Below, piece after piece: positions 15,711-21,592 of a stretch of 23,558 bases of DNA (position 1 is the stretch's first letter; each line of letters opens with the position of its first letter). Position numbers and translations under genes: made by a program. The DNA is from an uncultured Oscillospiraceae bacterium (GTDB lineage: Bacteria; Bacillota; Clostridia; Oscillospirales; Acutalibacteraceae), in assembly GCA_958354085.1 (NCBI GenBank), contig CATWUX010000020.1, positions 1 through 23,558 on the forward strand. The letters are read 5' to 3'. The notes beneath the pieces were generated by a model, which did no database searches, was not told the DNA's origin, and was given only the letters and a program-made list of their open reading frames with translations.

Positions 15711-16772
15711 TTGAAAAAACAAATAACCAATACTTTTATATCCACACCACAGCAAGTTTCATGCACTCTCTTCAGTTGGCTGAATGAATGGCTTGAAACA
15801 TACAAAACATGTACTGTCCGGACATCAACTCTTGATATGTACCGTTATAGTGCGCAACTTATTCAATCATGTAAATGTGCGAATTCTGGTCTTAACGACA
15901 TAACGCAACGTGATTTGCAAAGGATACTTAATGAAATCTGCAATCGTCGTCAACGTGGCAATGTAAACTTTCCCTATAGCGAAAGTACCCTGCGTAAAGT
16001 ACGAATGACCCTAAATCAAGCATTTCGTGTTGCCAGAAAAATTGGACTGGTTGTTTCTAACCCTGCAGATGAGTTAATATTACCTCATGCTCCAACGAAA
16101 GAGGTATTACCGCTTACGCATGATGAACAGAAGCATGTTGAAATTGCCTGCCGAAACGATGTGTTGGGGTTTGTTTTTCTCTTTCTATTACATACCGGGC
16201 TGCGATTAACTGAGTTATGCAATTTAAAATGGACAGATTATGATAGACAAACGCACGAAATACATATTCGAGAAAGCAAAACAAAGGCTGGTATCCGTAC
16301 CGTTTTTCTTATAGAACCGGCTCAACTGATTCTCGAATCACGCCCTTACATCAATGAGTTTATATTCAATACTAGCCGTGGAACGAGGCTTGGAAAATCA
16401 GCTATCCGAGATGCCTATGCGCGAATTCGTAAAACCGCAAATGTACCGAACTTTACTACCCATGTTTGCCGGCATACCTTCGTCACACGGCTCTGCGAGC
16501 AAAAGGTATCGGCAAAAGCGATTGCGCAGATTATTGGGCACGCAAAAACAGACTATGTTCTCAACATATATGCTCAATTGGAAAAGGATGCATTACGAAA
16601 AGCCATTTTTTCTTTGGAGGATACGAAAAAGGGATCGGCCACCGCCGATGTTCATCTGAAATTTACAGATACAACCGCGTACCAACAAATCATACGCGCT
16701 GCTTATGATATGGGTCTTCCCATTGACCGGTATATTATGAAACTGATTGAGGACAATGTTCTGGATATTTAG
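15711..16772 (+). CDS. Tyrosine recombinase/integrase
   Basis: 353 residues; TTG start at 15711 with GGAGG at 15701-15705. It cuts and rejoins DNA for site-specific integration or excision of a mobile element. Order: N-terminal SAM-like core-binding domain (about 18-120), catalytic domain (about 135-300) with the full active-site set Arg165 (HTGLRLTEL), Lys192, His251-x-x-Arg254 (HVCRHTF), His277 (IIGHAKT) and nucleophile Tyr287, then a C-terminal extension of about 60 residues with no named domain. No N-terminal arm-binding zinc or AP2-like domain is obvious. Base composition is clearly richer in A+T than the flanking genes, a sign of transfer. It points toward a tRNA-Arg 3' end about 600 bp downstream, a typical target. 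It looks intact, with no other mobility gene visible. Confidence 0.93.
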   Translation: MKKQITNTFISTPQQVSCTLFSWLNEWLETYKTCTVRTSTLDMYRYSAQLIQSCKCANSGLNDITQRDLQRILNEICNRRQRGNVNFPYSESTLRKVRMTLNQAFRVARKIGLVVSNPADELILPHAPTKEVLPLTHDEQKHVEIACRNDVLGFVFLFLLHTGLRLTELCNLKWTDYDRQTHEIHIRESKTKAGIRTVFLIEPAQLILESRPYINEFIFNTSRGTRLGKSAIRDAYARIRKTANVPNFTTHVCRHTFVTRLCEQKVSAKAIAQIIGHAKTDYVLNIYAQLEKDALRKAIFSLEDTKKGSATADVHLKFTDTTAYQQIIRAAYDMGLPIDRYIMKLIEDNVLDI

Positions 16773-16800
16773 TAGAACCAATTCCCCACCGAAAGCAAAA

Positions 16801-16826
16801 GACCTATCCTGTCGGATAGGTCTTTT
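16801..16826 (+). terminator. Intrinsic terminator of the integrase gene
   Basis: GACCTATCC (16801-16809), loop TGTC, GGATAGGTC (16814-16822), then TTTT and further T-rich sequence. It is preceded by AAAA, so it could also work on the other strand. It lies 28 bp after the integrase stop. Confidence 0.9.
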
Positions 16827-16890
16827 GCTTTTTGCTTAATAAGCTATTCATGGTTAAACGAACTACCGTGTAAACGCAAAATACACACGC

Positions 16891-16919
16891 TTGACTTTTG
16901 CCAAGGAATGGTGTACACT
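16891..16919 (+). promoter_or_regulatory. Sigma-70-type promoter
   Basis: -35 TTGACT at 16891-16896, 17-bp spacer, -10 TACACT at 16914-16919. No coding frame follows; transcription from about 16926 would run through a row of hairpins to a terminator at 17053-17105. Confidence 0.6.
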
Positions 16920-16925
16920 GCGGAT

Positions 16926-17105
16926 ACAAGCAAAAGCTTGTACCTTCTGCGACCCCGGCAAGGGTCGGCACGTTGGTGACACCGATGTAGAAACCATACA
17001 TCGACCAGTACACGGTAGGTTGAACCCGTGATTATAGTATCACGGTTAAACACCGCTGTCAAGTTGATTGATGTACCTGCATCGGACTTGACGGCGGATT
17101 TTTTT
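16926..17105 (+). ncRNA. Candidate ~180-nt structured small RNA
   Basis: Between a promoter and an intrinsic terminator the sequence forms successive stems: TACAAGC/GCTTGTA (16925-16942), CGACCC/GGGTCG (16950-16967), CGATGTA/TACATCG (16983-17003) and CCGTGAT/ATCACGG (17026-17045). CACGG at 17012-17016 can instead pair with CCGTG at 17026-17030, so two folds compete. No open frame with a ribosome binding site covers it. It matches no RNA family I recognise. An alternative is that the repeats are protein-binding sites of the integrated element (integrase arms). Direction and ends are inferred from the promoter and terminator only. Confidence 0.45.
17053..17105 (+). terminator. Intrinsic terminator with long loop
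   Basis: CCGCTGTCAAG (17053-17063) pairs with CTTGACGGCGG (17087-17097) through 11 positions with one G-U, followed directly by A and seven T (17099-17105). The 23-nt loop holds a small inner stem (GATG with CATC). It would end the candidate small RNA. Confidence 0.6.
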
Positions 17106-17385
17106 GCGAATTTTGCGGTCAAGAAAATTTTGTGCCTTGACAATTACATGATGTACCGTGCGGATACCCACAGGGATGGGACATACGCGGCAAGATACCC
17201 AGTAGAGTGCAGGATTGCGAGAGGGTGAGGCGCAGGAACGGACACGGACAGATACACATTGGATGGTAACGCATGTAGTGCAGCTACATGGAGATACAAC
17301 CATTCACACCATCTTGGCAAAAATGGTGTGAATGGTCAAAAGGCAGGAACTCAAAGCTCCTACCTTTTGACCATTCATTTAACTT
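17106..17385. repeat. Hairpin-rich, gene-free stretch next to tRNA-Arg
   Basis: No credible gene. Inverted repeats are CATGTAG/CTACATG (17272-17290), a perfect 13-bp pair CCATTCACACCAT (17300-17312) with 17323-17335, and a 21-bp pair (17330-17350 with 17356-17376, 19 of 21 matching). The last two share the bases 17330-17335, so only one can form at a time. Read on the - strand they directly follow the tRNA, the 21-bp hairpin coming first with ATTTTT a few bases after it, and could terminate the tRNA transcript. They may also be attachment-site flanks of the element encoding the integrase. Confidence 0.55.
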
Positions 17386-17462
17386 TGGCCCGCCCGGAGG
17401 GATTCGAACCCCCGGCCTTTGGAATCGGAATCCACTGCGATATCCAGCTTCGCCACGGGCGG
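17386..17462 (-). tRNA. tRNA-Arg (anticodon CCG), CCA encoded
   Basis: Read on the - strand, a full cloverleaf forms: acceptor CCGCCCG (17456-17462) pairs with CGGGCGG (17390-17396), discriminator G, encoded CCA at 17386-17388. D stem GCGA/TCGC, anticodon loop TTCCGAT giving anticodon CCG (decodes CGG), 5-base variable loop, T arm GGGGG-TTCGAAT-CCCTC. The outermost anticodon-stem pair is G-A, a small oddity. Its 3' end faces the integrase gene, the usual arrangement when a tRNA 3' end is the integration target. Confidence 0.93.
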
Positions 17463-17562
17463 AAACGATGCAGAGTCGGCATAAAACTCATTACCAACAA
17501 AGCACAACTATTCTACTACACTCTTTGAATTTTTGCAAGTCCTAAGAACAATTTTCTGCGAT

Positions 17563-18306
17563 TTATTTTAATTTGAGGAAAATGAGCCGGTTATTGCCCT
17601 CGTGATTGGGTACGGATTTGACGTCCAACGTACCCAACGATTTCAAAAACGGCGTCAGCTTGCGAAAACCGAAGTTGCGCACGTCGAAATCCGGATACCT
17701 CTTGACCAATCGGTTGCCAATATCCGAAATCGGCACCCATTCATCTTCATCCGACAGCTCGTCCACCATGACGGACACCGCGTTCCGGATGGTATCCAGA
17801 GGCGTCATTTCCGTTTGCACAGGCTTTGTTTCCGCAGGTGCGGGAGCCGGTGCCGGAACCGGCTGGTTGGTTTGTTCGAGAACCTCCAGATATTTGAACT
17901 TGTTGCACGCCGCAATAAATGCATTCGGCGTTTTCTTTTCGCCCATACCGACCACATACATGCCGGATTCCCGCAGCCGGGCCGCCAAACGGGTGAAATC
18001 GCTGTCACTCGAAACAATACAGAACCCGTCCACGTTGCCGGAATATAAAATATCCATGGCGTCGATGATCATGGCGGAATCCGTGGCGTTTTTCCCGGAG
18101 GTATACCCGTATTGCTGAATCGGCGTAATGGAATTGTCCAGCAGCACGCCTTTCCATGAACCGAGCGCCGGTTTGGTCCAATCGCCATAGATACGCTTAT
18201 AGGTTGCCACGCCGTCGTTGGACACTTCATCCAGAATATACGAAATATATTTGTCGGACACGTTGTCCGCGTCAATGAGAACTGCCATGCGCTGATCCTT
18301 TGACAT
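17563..18306 (-). CDS. NYN-domain (LabA/DUF88) protein with OST-HTH/LOTUS-like C-terminal domain
   Basis: 247 residues; ATG at 18306 behind AAAGGAGGA. The N-terminal NYN domain (about 5-145) is a PIN-like nuclease fold. Acidic positions expected at a metal site are present: Asp12, Asp14 and Asn15 (LIDADNVSD), Asp76 (NATDSAMIIDAMD), Asp101 and Asp103 (VSSDSDFTRLA). A Pro/Ala linker (149-162) leads to a C-terminal LOTUS/OST-HTH-like domain (about 168-245, WVPISDIGNRL, FGFRKLTPFL), thought to bind RNA. It therefore probably acts on RNA in the cytoplasm; targets are unknown. It follows mtaB by 42 bp on the same strand and is probably co-transcribed with it, a possible link to tRNA or RNA metabolism. 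Confidence 0.88.
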   Translation of the reverse strand: MSKDQRMAVLIDADNVSDKYISYILDEVSNDGVATYKRIYGDWTKPALGSWKGVLLDNSITPIQQYGYTSGKNATDSAMIIDAMDILYSGNVDGFCIVSSDSDFTRLAARLRESGMYVVGMGEKKTPNAFIAACNKFKYLEVLEQTNQPVPAPAPAPAETKPVQTEMTPLDTIRNAVSVMVDELSDEDEWVPISDIGNRLVKRYPDFDVRNFGFRKLTPFLKSLGTLDVKSVPNHEGNNRLIFLKLK

Positions 18307-18348
18307 AAAGGCTCCTCCTTTATCTGCACAAAATATTTACAGTCATTT

Positions 18349-19647
18349 TTAATCCGCCGATTCTCCGATACATACGCCGTTTTGCTGCGAAAGGATCCGT
18401 ACGCGCACCAGTTCGCCCGGCTCACCGTTTCCGCGGACACGTACGGGGACATAATTGGCGGTATAGCCTTCGTGACAGCCGTCCTCGCAGCGGGTTTCCA
18501 GCAGGACTTCGACCGTTTGCCCGACATAGCGGCTGAGGAACGCATCCCGCAAAGCGTCACACGCGGCGATCATGCGGTGGCTGCGTGCGGTTTTCACGTC
18601 GCCGGGGACCTGGTCAGGTGCTTTGGCGGCGGGAGTGCCGGGTCGCGGCGAATAGGCAAACACATGTACACGGGCAAAACCGATTTGCTGCACAAACGCA
18701 AGCGAGGCGGCAAATTCCGCTTCATCCTCGCCGGGAAATCCCACCATGACGTCGGTGGTCAGCGCGCAGTCGGCGAACGCCGCGCGCAGCTTGCGACAAA
18801 CGGCGGCATATTCTGCGGCTGTGTAATGCCGGTTCATACGGCGGAGCGTGGCGTCACAGCCGCTTTGCAAGGACAAGTGAAACTGCGGGCACACCTTTTT
18901 CTGTGCGGCAAGGCGGGCGATCACCTCCGGCGTCAGGTGATCCGGCTCCAGTGAGCCGAGCCGTACCCGCCGGATGCCCGGCACGGCGCAAGCCGTATCC
19001 ACGGCGTCGGCAATCGAATGGCCGGTATCCTGTCCATAGGCGGTCAGATTGATGCCGACCAGTACGACCTCCGTATACCCCTTGTCCGCCAGGGTACTCA
19101 GCTCCTGCCGCAGCTCGTCTAGCGGCTTGGAACGCACACGCCCGCGCGCGTAGGGGATAATGCAATAGGAACAAAACCGGTTGCAGCCGTCCTCGATTTT
19201 GACAAACGCACGGGTGCGCCCCTGAAACTCGTCGATCGACAGCGATTCAAAGGTTGCAGAATGCGCGGAAATATCCACGATCCGCTGCCCGAGCGCGAGG
19301 AATGTATGCACATGGCGAGGGAGCGCCGCGCGCGCGGCGTTGCCCAACACAATATCCACCTCTTGAAACTGCTCGGCCACCTCCGGAAATGCCTGCGGCA
19401 TACAGCCGGTCAGCACCAGCACCGCGTGCGGATTTTCCCGCCGGCAGCGGCGCAGAAGCTGCCGCAGCTTGCGGTCGCTTTCGCCGGTAACGGTGCAGGA
19501 ATTGACGACGACTACGCCGTCCTGCACATCGCCGCTGTCCGGCGTATATTCCGAAACGTCGTACCCTTCTGCGGCCATGAGCTTCATCATGGCCTGCGTT
19601 TCGTATTGATTGACTTTGCAGCCTAATGTATGAAAAACAGCCTTCAA
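18349..19647 (-). CDS. mtaB: tRNA N6-threonylcarbamoyladenosine(37) methylthiotransferase MtaB
   Basis: 432 residues. A radical-SAM enzyme that adds a methylthio group to t6A37 in tRNAs reading ANN codons. Order: N-terminal MTTase domain with auxiliary-cluster cysteines Cys10 (TLGCKVNQYE), Cys51 (NSCTVT) and Cys82 (TGCMPQ); radical-SAM domain with Cys155, Cys159 and Cys162 (CNRFCSYC) followed by IPYARGR; C-terminal TRAM domain (about 370-430) for tRNA binding. The LGCKVNQYE opening is typical of MtaB and separates it from MiaB and RimO. The start appears to be TTG at 19647, placed by the conserved N terminus; the ribosome site is weak. Transcribed from a strong promoter at 19707-19735 with the NYN gene behind it. 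Confidence 0.93.
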   Translation of the reverse strand: MKAVFHTLGCKVNQYETQAMMKLMAAEGYDVSEYTPDSGDVQDGVVVVNSCTVTGESDRKLRQLLRRCRRENPHAVLVLTGCMPQAFPEVAEQFQEVDIVLGNAARAALPRHVHTFLALGQRIVDISAHSATFESLSIDEFQGRTRAFVKIEDGCNRFCSYCIIPYARGRVRSKPLDELRQELSTLADKGYTEVVLVGINLTAYGQDTGHSIADAVDTACAVPGIRRVRLGSLEPDHLTPEVIARLAAQKKVCPQFHLSLQSGCDATLRRMNRHYTAAEYAAVCRKLRAAFADCALTTDVMVGFPGEDEAEFAASLAFVQQIGFARVHVFAYSPRPGTPAAKAPDQVPGDVKTARSHRMIAACDALRDAFLSRYVGQTVEVLLETRCEDGCHEGYTANYVPVRVRGNGEPGELVRVRILSQQNGVCIGESAD

Positions 19648-19706
19648 AACCGGAAACCAACCTTTCCATCCCGTGCGAATACATATCCAAACTTACCCTA
19701 TATTAC

Positions 19707-19735
19707 ATTATACTCGAAATCTTGACGGATTTCAA
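19707..19735 (-). promoter_or_regulatory. Sigma-70-type promoter of mtaB
   Basis: On the - strand, TTGAAA (19735-19730), 17-bp spacer, TATAAT (19712-19707). It leaves a leader of about 50 nt before the mtaB TTG start. Confidence 0.8.
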
Positions 19736-19759
19736 TGGGCAGTTTGTTGCTTTCTTTGA

Positions 19760-19788
19760 TTGATTTCGAGGGATTATGCGGGTATAAT
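19760..19788 (+). promoter_or_regulatory. Sigma-70-type promoter of the HPr-like gene
   Basis: TTGATT (19760-19765), 17-bp spacer, TATAAT (19783-19788), divergent from the mtaB promoter only 25 bp away. It gives a leader of about 45 nt before the ATG at 19840. Confidence 0.8.
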
Positions 19789-19839
19789 AGAATAAGATGG
19801 GTGAAATAGCAACAAAAACAAGGAAAGGACGGCGCCGGG

Positions 19840-20073
19840 ATGTATACAGCCAAAATACGCTTTGAGACTCTGGATGAAGCAAAGGCGTTTGTGGATATTT
19901 GTAATAAGGTGGATTTTAAAGTCGAGTTGCAGGATGATGTGTACGTGATCGACGCCAAATCGATCATGGGCATTTTCAGCTTGGGGCTTCCGGCCGTGAT
20001 TGATATGCATGCCCATTGCGAGGACTGTGCGGCTTTTCGTGAGAAAATCCGCTCCTATCTCGTAGAAGAATAA
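19840..20073 (+). CDS. HPr-like protein without the phosphorylatable histidine
   Basis: 77 residues; ATG at 19840 preceded by AAGGAAAGGA. It resembles the PTS phosphocarrier HPr in size and in the DAKSIMGIFSLG stretch (38-49), where Ser41 matches the regulatory Ser46 of HPr. The His15 loop (normally GIHARPA-like) is absent: the N terminus reads KIRFETLDEAKAFVDICNK. It cannot therefore carry phosphate from enzyme I in the normal way. By analogy with Crh it could be a regulatory relative phosphorylated on serine, but that is inference. It is monocistronic, with its own promoter and a strong terminator, and ends with HCEDCAAFREKIRSYL. The HPr fold assignment is good; the role is open. Confidence 0.8.
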   Translation: MYTAKIRFETLDEAKAFVDICNKVDFKVELQDDVYVIDAKSIMGIFSLGLPAVIDMHAHCEDCAAFREKIRSYLVEE

Positions 20074-20079
20074 AAGGTG

Positions 20080-20118
20080 AAGGCGCTGCCCGCTTTTGAG
20101 AGGGCAGCGCCTTTTTAT
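20080..20118 (+). terminator. Intrinsic terminator after the HPr-like gene
   Basis: AAGGCGCTGCCC (20080-20091) pairs perfectly with 20102-20113 and is followed by a T run. It lies between convergent genes and carries A residues on the other side, so it may serve the ECF gene on the - strand too. Confidence 0.92.
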
Positions 20119-20145
20119 ACGATTTATCGTATCGTATGTACCGGT

Positions 20146-20892
20146 TTACGCCAGCAATGTGTCGAGGCGGGCTTTTTTCAGTGCGGCACGAAGCGGGATA
20201 TACAGCAGCACCGCCAGAATGACCGAGAAGGAACCGTTGATAAAGGTCGCGGGAATTTTCACCAGCGTCGCAGTAATTGCCGCGTCCATCGTCATGCCGA
20301 GCAGCAGCCCCTGCACCGTTTTCCAAACGAATTCACCCACGACGTTCCAGGCGATACCGGCGGTCGCGCCCAGCGCCGCATACAGCACGTTATCGGACAG
20401 CTGTTTCAACAGGAACGACAAAACCAGCAGTACCGCCAGCGATGCGCCCAGTACCAGCAAGAAGCCGCAGGCCACCAGGCTTTTTCCCATCTTTTCCGGA
20501 TCGGTGGTATAGTTGGCCAAAAGCAATCCGCCGGCGCCGAAGCAGAGCACGGTTGCCATCGTCAGCCAGATGCGGGGATTCGACCGCTTTTCCCGTTTTC
20601 CGCCGTGCGCGATCAGGCCGGTGAACAGGCCGATGCCGAATTTCAGGATCAGCGTTTTGATCAACGAATCCGGATACCAGAACAGATCGTACATACCCAT
20701 GCCTATGGAACCGGCCAAGCCGCCTTGCCAGCCGCCGAGCAATAGCGCGGCCAGAATGCAGACGGCGTTGCCCACATGCAGGAACTGTTCCGCGATCGGA
20801 ACCTTTATGAACAAAGCGACAAACGACAGGGCGGCAAACAGGCCGACAAGGGTGATGGTGAGAACGGATTTTCTTACACGAAGCTGTTGCAA
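20146..20892 (-). CDS. ECF transporter S component (substrate-binding membrane protein)
   Basis: 248 residues with about six hydrophobic membrane segments; TTG start at 20892 with GAGGGA upstream. S components bind a vitamin or related small molecule and join a shared energising module (EcfA/A'/T). Typical family features are the N-terminal region rich in small and hydrophobic residues, then EQFLHVGNAVCILAALLLGG and GGLAGSIGMGMYDLFWYP, and LIKTLILKFGIGLFTGLIAHGG. It is longer than many S components (about 170-200) owing to an extended C-terminal half. No energising genes and no riboswitch-length leader accompany it, so the substrate cannot be told. Alone behind its own promoter (20944-20971). 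Confidence 0.82.
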   Translation of the reverse strand: MQQLRVRKSVLTITLVGLFAALSFVALFIKVPIAEQFLHVGNAVCILAALLLGGWQGGLAGSIGMGMYDLFWYPDSLIKTLILKFGIGLFTGLIAHGGKREKRSNPRIWLTMATVLCFGAGGLLLANYTTDPEKMGKSLVACGFLLVLGASLAVLLVLSFLLKQLSDNVLYAALGATAGIAWNVVGEFVWKTVQGLLLGMTMDAAITATLVKIPATFINGSFSVILAVLLYIPLRAALKKARLDTLLA

Positions 20893-20943
20893 AATAATTC
20901 CCTCATTTCCTAGTGAAAAAATATGAATAATCGTCTTGCTCTT

Positions 20944-20971
20944 ATCATAGCATATTTTGGCAGGATGTCAA
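20944..20971 (-). promoter_or_regulatory. Sigma-70-type promoter of the ECF S-component gene
   Basis: On the - strand, TTGACA (20971-20966), 16-bp spacer, TATGAT (20949-20944) preceded by TGC, an extended -10. The leader is only about 45 nt, too short for a vitamin riboswitch. Confidence 0.75.
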
Positions 20972-21084
20972 GAGCTATCTTTGCGAAATCTTCATAAGTT
21001 GTACATTTTCTGTTTATAGGAATGACACAAGCCTTTTGTATCATATAAATAGACTCGTAAGGAACAGAAAGGAGGTCCTATCGT

Positions 21085-21510
21085 TTGAATAATGAAAAAC
21101 CGGCTAACGTGCTGGTATGCGTAACGGATCAGCTCGCGTGCCGCCGCCTGATTCTGGCGGGCGATGCCATTGCACGGCAATATGACGTTCCCGTAAAGGT
21201 AATCAGTGTAATGCCGCCCGGTCTGGTGTCAGCAAAAACCGGTGAAACGCTGCAAACGCTGTACAATATCTCCAGCAAGCTGGGTGCGGAAATGACGGTG
21301 TATTTCAATGATGACCCGGCCCTGACCGTCGCTGTGCACGCCGGCACGACCAATGCCATTCATATCGTCAGCGGCGCTCCCGGCAGCAACAGCAGCCTGT
21401 TTATTGAAACCATCAAGGGGCTGCTGCCCGAAATCCCCATGTCCATTGTGGACGCGGATGACCAGATGCTGACGTTCCCCGCCATATCCGCTCCTGCTCG
21501 CTCCCATTGA
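21085..21510 (+). CDS. Universal-stress-protein-like (Usp/KdpD-type) small cytoplasmic protein
   Basis: 141 residues; TTG start at 21085, 8 nt after a perfect AAGGAGGT (21069-21076), which decides the start over the nearby ATG at 21091. The fold suggested by the sequence is alpha/beta: NVLVCVTDQLACRRLILAGDAIARQY, then a strand VKVISVM, then a helix with LYNISSKLGAEMTVYF. That order resembles the Usp-like domain of KdpD and universal stress proteins. The nucleotide-binding G-2x-G-9x-G(S/T) motif is not clear; GAPGSNSSLF may be a short form. No partner genes adjoin and a strong terminator follows. Function unknown; the fold call is moderate. Confidence 0.65.
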   Translation: MNNEKPANVLVCVTDQLACRRLILAGDAIARQYDVPVKVISVMPPGLVSAKTGETLQTLYNISSKLGAEMTVYFNDDPALTVAVHAGTTNAIHIVSGAPGSNSSLFIETIKGLLPEIPMSIVDADDQMLTFPAISAPARSH

Positions 21511-21547
21511 CGGATCGCCGCCAAACGGCGCCGAATTGAAATAGAAC

Positions 21548-21592
21548 AAGCCGCTGCCCTCTGCACAAACTGCAGAGGGCAGCGGCTTTTTT
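21548..21592 (+). terminator. Intrinsic terminator between convergent genes
   Basis: An 18-bp perfect stem (21548-21565 with 21571-21588), 5-nt loop CAAAC, and six T ending at 21592. The stop codon of the symporter on the - strand overlaps the T run. It serves the Usp-like gene and perhaps the symporter gene from the other side. Confidence 0.93.

Noticed and set aside
16908..16981. A 23-codon frame starting at the ATG at 16908
   Set aside because: The ATG lies in the promoter spacer, next to the proposed -10, and has no ribosome site at a proper distance.
20077..20745. Long + strand frame rich in Gln, His and Arg opposite the ECF gene
   Set aside because: Biased composition typical of an antisense frame of a membrane-protein gene; no ribosome site, and it overlaps the terminator of the HPr-like gene.
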